Below the pieces are notes generated by a model. The model did no database searches, had not been told where the DNA came from, and saw nothing but the letters and a program-made list of their open reading frames with translations. This document shows positions 25,085-35,795 of a DNA stretch of 64,000 nt, piece after piece. A program made the position numbers and the translations under genes. The DNA lies in NCBI GenBank assembly GCA_023078555.1, contig CM041201.1, forward strand, positions 930,713 to 994,712. The letters are read 5' to 3'. Position 1 is the stretch's first letter, and each line of letters begins with the position of its first letter. Source of the DNA: Ulva prolifera. Taxonomy: Eukaryota; Chlorophyta; Ulvophyceae; Ulvales; Ulvaceae.

Positions 25085-27530
25085 CAATTTGCAGGCGTGC
25101 CCGCTCGCTGCAGCATTCGCTCGCGACGGCATGTGTGATGGCATCTATTCCGGGCACAATCCTGGAAATCCTGCATGATTCGGCCTGCTGGATCCCAGTG
25201 CATGGGCGGCACGTGCAGAACGCGTGGATCGGGGTGCAGTTTTGATGGATCTGCGTATTCCACAGTTCGATCGAAAGTGCTCAACAGATATCGAAACGGC
25301 GCATCATGCACCAACGGAAAGGCTGAACGGCCCCAAGCGGTTCACACTGTATCCGGCGATGATGCGACGCCGTGCACTGGAGTGTCGAGTACTGCCGCGA
25401 GCCTTCCAAATCAGCTGGGCACGGATACGCAGGATTCGGATTGCTTCCGCCGCGGCCACGCGCGGCAGACGCGCCATGGCGGCACCGAATCTACCCTTCA
25501 GACACTATCGGCTCTATAGAGCTCTATCTCCGACATATCTCCGCAGGTTGCAGCTGCATGCTGGATGCCATCCCAGGATTTCCATACGCCATGCTGCTTC
25601 TGGACACGCTCTGCTTCGGGACGCAAGACATGCCAGACAGCATTAGCCAAACGCAACCCCTCGACTTGCCTTCCAAGTTGGACGTTTCAACTGTAGCACT
25701 GTGTCCGCAGACACAACTGCGCCAGCGACCCCTGGTGTGCAGCGTAAATCGTAAGGGCATGTAGTGTTGTGCAACCAAAGTAGGACATAACGAAGACTAC
25801 ATGCTTGACGTCGAGGCCGCAGTGATGTCATTTTGTTCCTGTCGCTCGAAATGCGGATCGTAATACCCCGCGAGTGCTTGGTAAGGGTGTGCAAGCATGT
25901 GTTTAGCAGTGAACGCGTACATTCCTCGCACAGCTTTGATGCTCTGTACAACAATGGTGATCTGCAGACTGTGTGTGCGTGATGGCGCTGTGCATCTCAA
26001 CGTTGGCACATTCGGGCAGCATCAGCTTCCACATCCAGGCACGCACCCACGTCGCAACGGTCGACCTCAAGATCAACCCCACGCACACGCCAATAGACCG
26101 CTTTGATGTGCCTGTAAGTTTCTCACGCTATGCTTCTGTCAAAGATTTGACCGTTCTGCATTGCGATCACATATTACGCCTTGGCAACTCTGCTGCTTGG
26201 CAGCATTTTGCAACCGTCAGACACCTGAGGAACAAAAACTTTGCAAGTGTATGTTTGTCTTGTGAGTTTTGCTTCATCCTGGTTATAGACTCGTCCTGCT
26301 CGTGGCGTAATTATCAGTCTGAAACCGGTCCTACAGCTGGTGGTGAAATGTCATGGCATTGGGGCCAATCGCATCCCAAAACTGTTTGTGCTCTGTATAC
26401 TGTTTGTGCTCTGTATACTGAAAAGTGCAAACGCTGATAAAACGGGTGCTCTTGCGTCCGTTGAGTACGAATTCATCGAGGCAGTGGATTGAAATATCTA
26501 CACTGCCCGAGCCCTCCATGCGAACGAACTGCCAGACGCCCAGTACACGATGACATTCCAATCTGACACAAGAGACACGAAGTGTAGGGATTGATTGTGT
26601 ACAGTAGCGGTCGGTGCTACGGAGATGTGGTCACGACGATCTGCTGCTCAGGCCTTTGCTTTGGTGCCTCCAATGCAAGATTGCGTACTGGTGGACAGGT
26701 ATCATCTTCCCAGCACATCGAGGCAATGATTCCACGCCATGTGAAGTAGTTCATTTATGATCCAGCCAGCAGGAGCGATCATCGATGCTATCACCGTGGT
26801 GGCCTCATCCATTCACCGCTGGGCTGGACAACACCCTTTCAAAGACTCCAGGGCCCCTGTCCAGCCTTTCCTGCAGACAAAAGTTCCGGAATTATCCCAC
26901 TGCTGCTTGTGCATGGAGGGGAGCATGTGCATCGAAGTGCCATCAGAGCAGTCACGCGTCATTTCTGGTATATCAAGCTGGAGCAGCTCAACAGCACATC
27001 AGAATAGAAAGCATAGAAAGCATGCGACACAGTGCGTTGCGCACTGCCATCTGTTGAACTGCACATTACGTGAGCACATCGAACTGCACATTATGTGACC
27101 ACCCAGATCTTGAGTGCTGCTCACACTGGCTGCCGTGTGGTGCAACTAGCACAGAGAGCAATCGCACCAGTGATGTGCTGCTCCAGCTGGCACTTGACTT
27201 ACCTCCAAGTGACTCACTTCAGCCCTTGAGTGACTCACATCAGTTTGCAAGTGCATGCCCATGCTCTTGCCGGCGCAGAGGGCCCAAGCTCGAGCTTCAC
27301 AGGGATCACGTCGATCATCGTGCATGCCCAGGCAGACAATGCAGATCTAAACTTTGCAGCATGACTTCACACCTGTTGGACATCTCGTGCCCAAGCGCCA
27401 CTGTGTGTTGAACATTATCAATCACTCACAGCCACATGACCGTGTCGCAGAGATGATGCTGGCATGCCGTTGCAGCAATTGGTATGGTCATCGTCCTGGT
27501 CAGGTCCCACTGAAGCTGTGAGCACACACA

Positions 27531-27700
27531 GTGAAGTAAAGCAAATCTGAAGTTATTGAGCCGTATTCTGAAGAGGACATCCACGACTCCGAAATAACGG
27601 GACCGTGTATGCCGGAAGGGTGAACCACCTGGAAATTCCCCTCAGACGACCGTACGCAACTCACCGGGCCTCCTCCTGTGCGAAGCGAGGTGGTCACGTA
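27531..27700 (-). mobile_element. SINE-like repeat, copy C (5'-truncated)
   Basis: Shares CAGGAGGAGGCCCGGTGAG, ACGGTCGTCTGAGGGG and the GTATTCTGAAG..AGTAAAG tail with copies A and B. It lacks the head with the B-box-like word; the match stops at GTACGTGACCACC. 5' truncation is typical of retroposed copies. Confidence 0.55.
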
Positions 27701-28447
27701 CAGTGGTGATACGACATCGTGCACACAAACACCATGCATGCGGTGCTCGCTGGCGTGCGGCAGCCTCGGGCTTCAGGTCAACCGTGAATGACGTGTGCAT
27801 CATGGCGGCGTGTTCCGCAAGGAAGCACTATGGATGTAGCTGTACATTGAGGCGACAATTGCCACAAAACAGTTCTACAGATTTTTCTGAAGCGCAGCAA
27901 GCCTGTGACGCCACATGCGGGCTTCCGCCAACACAGACGCGCAAGAATTAGGCGGCATCGGGCTGTCGGCGTGGCACTTGGTGTGTGACATGTCGCAGGC
28001 CTGCCTCTGGTGTAACACGTGCCTCCCTCTGGCACTTGATGGCGCAGCATGCCTGCCTCTCGGCAACACCGACAGCAGGCGCGATCATCCCCACGGCCCT
28101 CTCCAGTCGCCTTGGGCAGCTGCCAGCTGGCGGCCGCCGTGAGGAGCTGCAGCGTGGGTCCACGCAGTTATTATGTGGAGGGCACGAGAGGGGTGCCCGC
28201 ACCCCGGGATATGGGGGATCCCAACAGCGCCCCTCATGCGCCACGCTTCGCGCAGAGTCCTCTCGCAAGACACAACATGGACCCTAAGTCAATTCAGCAC
28301 TCCCGCGGTGTGTCTACTCCGCACCCGCCCCGAGCTCCACCGAAAGTCGCAGTCTTTCGTGTGTGTTGAACCTGGACGGGGGCAGCTCAAACGCAAGAGT
28401 CAAAACTTGGGTACCTTGGCTCGTTGCTCTGGCTATAAGATCCCTTG

Positions 28448-28452
28448 TTACA
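28448..28452 (-). terminator. Polyadenylation signal TGTAA of the GST gene
   Basis: TGTAA on the minus strand about 82 bases after the GST stop codon. The stop codon itself also sits inside TTGTAA. Confidence 0.4.
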
Positions 28453-28533
28453 TGATTCACGGCTGCCGGTCCTCACAAGGTGCGGACAAGGTCGCCTGGT
28501 TATTACGGGATTTCGTGCGTTTGAACGCTGTAG

Positions 28534-29557
28534 TTACAACCCCTGGAGCCAGTCGGCGCCCTTGCTGTAGAGCCAGTGCGGCGGCCACGTGTCCTTCAGG
28601 CTCGGCCGCTCCCGCAGCCGCCCGGCGTAAGCTGCCAGGCTCGGGTACTTGTCAAAGGTGGTGCCGGCGCGCTGCGCGAAGAAGAGGACGGTCGCGAGGG
28701 AGATGTCTGCGAGGGTGAACATGTCCCCCACGAGGCAGGCGCGGCCGTCGGACAGGAAGCCCTCAAACCATGACAGCTCCGTGTGTGCCTTCTCCATGCC
28801 CTTCTGGAATGTCTCCTGTGTGTGCGGTGTGTGTGAGTGGTTAATCAATTGCAGTGGTGAGGTTGCGGCAACAGGCACCGCGCGGTGGGCAAACGTGGCT
28901 GCACAGGTGATGCACTTTCAATCTGAGGTATTGCTGCGGCATGATGGTGACGTGGAAGGGTGAGGAGAACGATATCGATACCGCATCGGCTTTGGTATGC
29001 ATGCACATGGTTCAGAGATCGACTGCGTGGCCAGAACACCCACTGGCGAAGATGCACCTGTGTTGACTGCGCCCGTCATCTTTGCGATGAAGAGCGGTCC
29101 CAGCGCGCTGTACAGAGTGGACGTCTCGTGGAAGCGTTGGTACGCCAGTGCACGCTTGACCTTGTCTGCAGCATGAGGAAGCAGCGGGGGCTCCGGATAG
29201 GCCTCCTCAACATATTGCATCAAGGCTATGCTTTCTTTGACGATGACGTCGCCGTCCTTGAAGGTTGGCGCTTGGCCGCGCGGGTTGATCGCCAGAACTT
29301 CGTCTGACTTGAGCTCGCGTGAAACACCGCAAAAGTGACGCGGGCGTGCCACACCATTTGCAATGGTTTGAAAGCCACGCCTTGAAAGGTCAGGTCATAT
29401 ATATTACGTATGGCTCACGCCAGAATGCACATGGGGCCGTGCCCTTGGAAACGTCAAGCTGCTTCGATTCAAACGGCAAGCCTTTCTCGGTCAACACAGC
29501 CCGAGCCCTCCACGCAGGGGGCCTACCAGAAATCCAGTACAGGACACGATCACTCAT
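28534..29557 (-). CDS. Glutathione S-transferase
   Basis: Three minus-strand exons: first from ATG at 29557, then 29313-29044 and 28815-28534. The N-terminal thioredoxin-like domain has LYWISGRPPAWRARAVLTEKGLPFE, the cis-Pro/glutathione-binding block NPRGQAPTFKDGDVIVKES and YVEEAYPEPPLLP. The all-helical C-terminal domain has ELSWFEGFLSDGRACLVGDMFTLADISLA, which contains the N-capping-box TLADI. It should conjugate glutathione to electrophiles in the cytosol. The sequence resembles rho-like classes more than zeta or theta, but I cannot fix the class. The end of exon 1 is ambiguous: a weak donor after 29453 gives 218 aa with a slightly short beta2 region, while GTAATA after 29408 gives 233 aa. 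The stop lies inside TTGTAA. Confidence 0.85.
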
Positions 29558-30448
29558 AGTGCAACAGTGATGACTGGGCAGGTCACGAGGACGTGGTCGC
29601 TGCTCAAGGGATGCGTCGACGACGATCGTGGGGTTAGTGCGTGTGTACCAACTCTGGTAATCAACGAACGATCCACATCTCCCAAGCGCCTTGCAGTTAT
29701 ATACTCTACAGATCACATTTCAACGATCGAGTTTTGAGTCCTACAGAAGCGACTGTTGTGTACGGGTATGGCCTCGTCCATTGCCCAGCGGGCTGACCAC
29801 ATCCACTTGACAAGTCGAGGGCAAGTGCCCGATTTCAGCTGCGGAGAGAAATGCTAGTGTACGGCACTACTATTTGTGCACGGAAAGGAGCACATACTAG
29901 AGTCCATCGGCTGACAGGCAAATCGACCAGAACCACCTCTCATCCTTGGCAACACGAAAGAGCAAGGATCACTCAAGCGAGGGCTCAAGGCCATTGCACC
30001 TACCTGCTGAACAACGTGTCATAGGTTCAGCATTCCAATGCTTGTGCCTGGCACATGGGCCCCAGCGCCCGAGGCCACCACAGATAATGCCCGGCCCCCC
30101 AACACGTTTCATATGAGTACATGAACAGTCAAAGGGGTAACACAGTACAACCCTCGTGATACGCTGGCATCACAGACACGAGTGCCACACTTGGCAATAC
30201 ATGGCTGCACCAACGCCTCTCAAAAGCATTTTGAAACAACCATTGCATAATATGAGCTACATTTACGAGTGCTGATCTTGACAAAGGCTGAAAGCAGTTT
30301 GACTATGGAATCAGCCCTGGTTTCAAGGCTGACAATGGACTAACGGTGCAATGTGGACTGAATCAAGAACTGTTGGTTACACTATCGACCGGCCTGTGCA
30401 GAATGAACAGAAAGCGTGGTCAGGAGCTGTAGCCAACGCGCATCCTGC
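29558..30448. other. Spacer between GST and RPL10
   Basis: About 0.9 kb with GST upstream sequence and the RPL10 3' flank. No ORF has recognisable features. A minus-strand TGTAA for RPL10 lies at 30377-30381. Confidence 0.6.
30377..30381 (-). terminator. Polyadenylation signal TGTAA of RPL10
   Basis: TGTAA (minus) about 68 bases after the RPL10 stop codon. Confidence 0.5.
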
Positions 30449-32644
30449 TCATGATTGCGCTGGAGGAGCAGTCACTGCCTCGAGGTCATCACCGTGCTCG
30501 GGGATCTTGCAGTCACGGGCAGCGGTGGCGAACACTTGGCCAGGGTCGCGTGCCGACAGCGGGCCTCGGTTGCCAAGGACCTGCACATCACCAGGCGCCT
30601 TCAAGTCACTGATGCAAAAAACAACTGTCGCATGCCCTTTCATCAAGATCAACCTGTCCTGGCAGGGGAACGCTGCACTAGCTGCGACCTGCTCTGCCTC
30701 GCGGGCGTTTGTCCCCTGCAGAGTGGCATTCACACACGGATGGACACAGTATGCGAAGCGATCCGCCATGGGGCGGCCACACTGGTAGAAGATGGCGATC
30801 ACACGACAGTGCCGTGCAACATCCTGACTACTTACTGAGCGTAGACGGACTGCAACGGAGGCATGACATCCAGACAACAGATCAACTGCCACTACATCTG
30901 GTCTTCCGTAATCACGCAGCACTCATCTTCACAAGGCAACAGCAGACACTCTAACCCTAAAAAATGACTGGAGAGGGGGGAGCGGGACCTTGGCATGCAC
31001 GCCACAGTTGACGATGCGGCCCTCCTGCTTCCACTGCACGTAGTCCTCACGGCCGAATGCTGTGAAGCCCCAGTTACGGGACTCGACAATCTTCTGGCGC
31101 CCAGGGAACTTGAACTTGGCACGGCGGAGCGCCTCCTGGGCCTGCAGCATGGAGAACATCAACGGCACGCTGCATCTGTTGTTCCATGATCTCTGTTCGC
31201 CCAGATCAGCTGCTGCAGCGCACGCACAGGCATTGCCGTGTGCAAGGTCGCATCGATAGGCATGTCCAGTGGAACTCTGTGTCCATACATGTTGAATGCA
31301 TAAGGCTTGATGTGTCAAGACTGCTTCGCGATGGAACTGCTGAACTGAGTGGATGAATGCCCTTGTCCATCGCCACTCGAAACGCTGCCTGACATGACCC
31401 CGACGCAAGGTAGACGTACGAGCTACTCAAACCAACAGCTGACGCAACCAATAGGATGCATGCAGGCTGAAGAAGTATTGAGGGTTCATGTGCGATGCAT
31501 TGCAAGGCGTTGTTTGCCTCTGACTTGGGAGATGCGTCACTGATGTGTGATGGTGCAGCACGAGGAGAAGGGTAGTTGATGGGCAAGCACATCAGGTGGT
31601 GGCAGTGTGAGAAGCGCGCTGGCAAAGCAGGAGCAGATATTGCAGCATGCCACCGGGGGCTGACTGACCAAAATGTGCATGTGTGGGGAGCGAAGGGTCA
31701 ACATCACTCATTCCACCCAGTGACACAGGCACGTGAAAGCGAAGCAAAGCCACAGACGACGCAAGTCGCCTGGTGACTTCGCTTTGCCGTGAGCATGATA
31801 ATTGCACGATTTGATGTACACACTGCAAACAAAAGAATTGTCACTGGCCCAACAGGCCATGCGGCAACCTGCTGCAGGAGGCTGGCCATGACATGTGCAT
31901 TGGCTGAAGCCTTTGAGACGATGAAGTCAAAGGGCTCGTGCGAGAAGCAATATGAAAGAAGGCACGCACCATAGCCACATGCTGGGGCTTGACACGGACA
32001 GACATCAGGATCTGTCCAATGCCGACACGAGCTGCTGTGCCGTAGGCCTTGCCGTAAGCTCCACGCATACCGGTCTGCAGCCTATCAGCACCGGCACACG
32101 TAAGCATTTTGTTGATGCGCAGGACGGAGAAGGGGTGCACCCGCATGCGGATGTGGTATGCCTCTTTACCCGCGTTCTTGATCAGGTACTTGTTGCAAGC
32201 CACACGAGCTGCCTCAAGAGCCTCTGAGCAGATATTCTCCTTCTCCCACCTGAAGGCACTTCGACCTTCAATGGCTGTCTTAGTATCTGTACTGGAGCTG
32301 ACGTGATCCCTTCCTGCTGCGAAGAACCTGGGCCAAGCCAGAGGTCTACAGGCCCGACTGGTCGGATACAACAGGGCTGCAGCAGAGATAATTCAAGATG
32401 AAAGAATCGTACGAGACCATATGGACGCAGGCTGGGAATGCATCGACGGAGAACCTCTTCATGCCGCAGTCGAAAATACGGATTTTGGGGTCCGGCACAC
32501 CGCGGTTGTACCGCGACTTGGGGTACGGCTTGTTCTTGATTTGCCTGTAGCATCTTGCCGGACCTGCATGTGTTTACCGCTCGGGAAGGCTGTGTAAATG
32601 CACAGCACGGAAGAAAGCAGCCAGCGCGACGTACGGCGACCCAT
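30449..32644 (-). CDS. RPL10: 60S ribosomal protein L10 (uL16)
   Basis: Five minus-strand exons: 32644-32635 (10 bases), 32563-32413, 32249-31970, 31141-30989 and 30580-30449. Phases agree, giving 241 aa. The 10-base first exon gives MGR plus one base. Joining recovers the canonical N-terminus [20 protein letters not shown], then [17 protein letters not shown], the [18 protein letters not shown] loop near the P site, [15 protein letters not shown] and [14 protein letters not shown]. uL16 joins the large subunit last, and the essential internal loop is intact. The C-terminus is about 20 residues longer than usual, ending in an acidic stretch ([10 protein letters not shown]). Splitting the ATG-proximal codons by an intron after four codons or fewer is common in ribosomal protein genes. 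Divergent with the APS kinase gene. Confidence 0.95.
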
Positions 32645-33096
32645 CTTGCCAACTTGTCCCCAAACGTTGAGAACCACGACGAAAGGGAATATCCAGTGGG
32701 AAGTGTTGGGACTTATACCGCAAAGTCTTGCGTTGCTCACGGCGTGCTTGGACGGGCGGCGATTGTTGGGGGGTGCACCTGCGTGGAAGGGGGGGCCTAG
32801 TACATTCCAGTATGCTGAAGCCGAAGACAAGCTCACGAGAGTCAGTGCTCGTTATAACGGGGTATCATTTTTGAATGACATGGCACACCGAAGCTTCAAC
32901 AGCGCTGTTTGTTTGCGCACGTGCCGCAGCACGACGTTCCTCAAAAATAGACTTTGTGAATGCGAACGTGCATACACTCATTCACAGAAATTGCCTTCGA
33001 TCATCCATCAGAACCGCCGGCCCTCACACAGCCCTCACAGGTGTAATCGTAGAGTTTAGCGTCTAACTACTTTTTCCCGTGTGCCATCCGTAGAAA
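32645..33096. promoter_or_regulatory. Divergent promoter region of RPL10 and APS kinase
   Basis: 452 bp between two outward-pointing start codons. The bases just before the kinase ATG read CCGTAG then AAA, so a 5'-leader intron ending there is possible. No clear TATA word. Confidence 0.4.
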
Positions 33097-33828
33097 ATGC
33101 TGAAGAGCGCCTCCACCCTCGCGCGCACGGTTGCGTCTAGCTATGCAGCATGCTCAGAGTCATTATTGTTCTCCGCATCTCGCTTTGTGCAGACCACTGC
33201 GTACGATGTTGACCAAGCGACCAACATCAAGTGGCACGAGACCATGGTGACACGCGATGACAAGGAGAAGCTGCTGAACCAGAAAGGATGCGTTCTTTGG
33301 TTCACTGGTCTCTCGGGATCCGGGAAATCGACAGTCGCGTGCACCCTTGAGCATGCGCTGAACGCCAGAGGAAAGATGACCGCGCTGCTGGATGGCGACA
33401 ATGTCCGCCATGGTCTGAACAAGAACCTCGGATTCAGCCCTGCTGATCGTGAGGAAAACATCCGGCGAATTGGGGAGGTATCGAAGCTGTTCGCTGACGC
33501 AGGTGTCATCACGCTGGTGTCGTTCATCTCGCCATATCTGAAGGACAGGCAGGCCGTCCGCGACCGTTGCCCAGATGACTTCGTTGAGGTGTACATGAAG
33601 ATTCCGATCGAGCTCTGTGAGGAGCGTGATCCCAAAGGGCTGTACAAGAAGGCTCGGGCTGGGGAGCTCAAGGGATTCACAGGCATTGATGACCCGTACG
33701 AGGAGCCCCCATCTCCTGAGCTCACAATCACCGTCAAGGATGACTCGGGCAAGATGCTTTCCCCCGAGGCGATGGCTGCTTCCATTATAGAGTACCTGGA
33801 CAAGAATGGTTTCATGTCTAAGGCGTAG
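33097..33828 (+). CDS. Adenylyl-sulfate kinase (APS kinase)
   Basis: One uninterrupted reading frame of 243 aa. It phosphorylates adenylyl sulfate at the 3' position to give PAPS, the sulfate donor for sulfation. Residues 1 to about 40 are rich in S, A and R and look like a plastid or mitochondrial transit peptide. The kinase follows: P-loop GLSGSGKST (71-79), [17 protein letters not shown] with the APS-binding DGDN-R motif, the [12 protein letters not shown] segment, the lid [34 protein letters not shown], and a C-terminal YLDKNGF. The whole family core is present. It is the only gene here with no intron in the coding part, although its neighbours have one to fourteen. An AATAAA overlaps the end of the gene, just after the stop codon. 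Confidence 0.96.
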   Translation: MLKSASTLARTVASSYAACSESLLFSASRFVQTTAYDVDQATNIKWHETMVTRDDKEKLLNQKGCVLWFTGLSGSGKSTVACTLEHALNARGKMTALLDGDNVRHGLNKNLGFSPADREENIRRIGEVSKLFADAGVITLVSFISPYLKDRQAVRDRCPDDFVEVYMKIPIELCEERDPKGLYKKARAGELKGFTGIDDPYEEPPSPELTITVKDDSGKMLSPEAMAASIIEYLDKNGFMSKA

Positions 33829-33850
33829 TAATAAAGTAGAAACATAGGCA

Positions 33851-33855
33851 TTACA
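33851..33855 (-). terminator. Polyadenylation signal TGTAA of ARFRP1, adjoining the APS kinase 3' end
   Basis: TGTAA (minus) lies 170 bases after the ARFRP1 stop and only 23 bases after the APS kinase stop on the other strand. If used, the two 3' UTRs overlap. Confidence 0.4.
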
Positions 33856-34024
33856 ATCGTAATCAACTCGGAAACGTTGAGTTCTGATGCGGCTAGGCTA
33901 AGCTAATGAAGACTCTGCAGTGCAGTACTGCACAGTGCTTTATATGGCAATTTTGAGCAGCTGCCCTCCAATAAATCATCAAGGATCCCCAGGATATCAG
34001 ATAGACGCTTTAAGAGCAGAATCA

Positions 34025-35009
34025 CTATGCTTGTCCTCTAGCCCTTCTCCGCAGTAAACTTAAACGAGGACTGGCCTTCACTGCACTAACGATCCACTGT
34101 AAGCCCTCTGCTATCCCCACTCCCTGGTGTGCGCTGACAGGCTGCACTCGATGAGGCCTGGTATCAATGTCGCTCAGACCCAATTCACTGGCTACATCTG
34201 TTGGGCCCAAGCTGCCTGGAATATCCTGCACATCACGGTACTTGAGCGTTGTCGAACATGTGGCAACAATGTGTGATGGTTTTTCAACATGTAACCTTGA
34301 GATGTATACGGGCATGATTTTCTGTGCGTGGCATCCACTCAAGCTCACTAAAGCACACATGATGAGTAAACGTGCGTGCTTGCTTGCGTACAACGCTCTC
34401 ATTGGGCATTGGCGATGGATGCGATGGATAGGAGAACGCGAAAGACAGAGCACCTGCCAGGATGCGATCCTGGACAATTTGTAGTGCAGACCACATAGAC
34501 TGCATTCGCACATGCGCCTGAGCCAATGCTTCTGGTCATGACACTGAGATTGGAAAGTGGTGGCACGAGATGCCACTTCAATCATGATGACATCATGTGC
34601 TGCACACCTGCTTGTTTGCCAGTACCAGGAGCGGCGCGCTGACGAGATCGCGGTGCCCCAATACCTGGCTGAGTGCTTCCTTGGACTCAAACAAGCGTTC
34701 TGGATCTGCTGCATCGACGACGTACACCACTGCATGTGCTTCGTCGTAGTATTTGTCCCAGATTGACCTCAGCCCAACCTGCCCGCCCAAATCCCAGAAG
34801 ATTAGTAGACAGTTGTGGGCTTCAATCCTGCCCACATTCAGGCCCACGGTTGGCAGGATCTTGTCCCACTCCAGGCCTGGAATCCCGTGCATCTCTTTCA
34901 TCTTCTCGAGCAGTGTGGTTTTGCCAGCCTTGTCTAGGCCTAGTATAAGAATGTGCAGCTCCTCTTTCCGCAGAGCGTTTTCTAAACAGCCATGTATCAG
35001 CCCAAACAT
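34025..35009 (-). CDS. ARFRP1: ARF-related small GTPase (ARFRP1/ARL3-yeast type)
   Basis: Two exons, 35009-34608 and 34225-34025 (minus), join in phase 0 to give 200 aa, the family length. Switch and nucleotide motifs are present: GLDKAGKTTLLE (P-loop), TVGLNVG with the switch I threonine, FWDLGGQ (switch II), and ANKQ with D supplied by the second exon (NKQD). The last G motif region reads VSAHQGVGI, an SA-type G5. The LNVG and WDKYYDEAHAVVYVVD wording points to ARFRP1, a Golgi GTPase that recruits ARL1 and its golgins. The family lacks an N-terminal myristoylation glycine; here the product begins MFGLIHG. It converges on the APS kinase gene, with only 196 bp between stop codons. Confidence 0.9.
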
Positions 35010-35795
35010 GCTCACTTCGTACAGTTTATGTGGAAATTGTGGCTCGTATGAGGTCTTCGATGATCAGAGATGATCAAAGGCGGATGACCAAGAATAGGTC
35101 CGCATGGGCATCCACTATCGCAACATTGAATGACGCTCAAGCAGAAAACTATCGGACCTGATGTGACTGGAGCCGGAATACGTAGCTCACCACCAAGCAC
35201 ATGCCGTAAGCCAGTGAACAGATTGAAATGCTGCACTGAGCAAAGTTCCGACTCCACAGGTGATCGCAGAGATGTATGCTTGCAAACGCTACGCTACCCA
35301 CTTGGATAAATAATCAAGCTCTGACGTGCGCGTTGCGTGCTGACGTCTGTTGTTGTGCCGGGCACTCGGTGTCACGTTGTGGCGAACGGGCTTTCAGAAT
35401 CAAGGGATTTGGACTCAGCCTGGAACATTGCGTCACACCATGCGAGCACACCAATTGTCCTATGAGCCATCTTGCAACGTTTGCATCTAAGTGATCGTAG
35501 GTGCGACAATGATTCGGGAGCTGCGGCTGACCTCTTGAGTTGCGCCATGTGAGCTACGGTTGACGGTTTCCTGCATTTTTGAACTCCTGATCTCATGCGT
35601 GGATGTACAAACAGGTTATGTGAGTTGCTCCAACTCACAAGATGGCATGGACTTGCTGGATCGGGCACGTCACAATACGCAAGCCTCACGGCCTGCGCGT
35701 TGCCTGCAACGAGCGCCCAGAGTCCGTTACCCAACGCAGCTATGGACCTTGTGCCAATACACTGCTGACATTTCAACGTTTTACCTTCTTGCCGT
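35010..35795. promoter_or_regulatory. Divergent region between ARFRP1 and the uS15 gene
   Basis: 786 bp between the divergent start codons as modelled. An ORF at 35560-35895 and an open frame beginning with ATG near 35644 overlap the modelled uS15 start, so the true uS15 leader or an upstream exon may lie here. No promoter motif recognised. Confidence 0.4.

Larger units (their letters stand above)
25003..28533. other. 3.5-kb region without an assignable gene; SINE fragment inside
   Basis: Upstream of LHCII (5' side) and downstream of the GST gene (3' side). ORFs at 25224-25646 and 25372-25764 overlap in two frames and match nothing I know. An open stretch at about 26030-26112 ends in a perfect GTAAGT donor after a short peptide containing KINPTHTPIDRFDVP, and could be one exon of an unrecognised plus-strand gene. 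A word of 18 bp containing GTTTGTGCTCTGTATAC is repeated in tandem near 26388-26421. A SINE-like fragment occupies 27531-27700. Confidence 0.4.

Noticed and set aside
30351..30838. Plus-strand ORFs over the RPL10 last exon
   Set aside because: The minus strand carries the end of uL16 ([14 protein letters not shown]) in phase with upstream exons; the plus frames are shadows.
33141..33866. 241-codon minus-strand ORF opposite APS kinase
   Set aside because: Exact shadow of the conserved kinase frame, Ser-rich and featureless.
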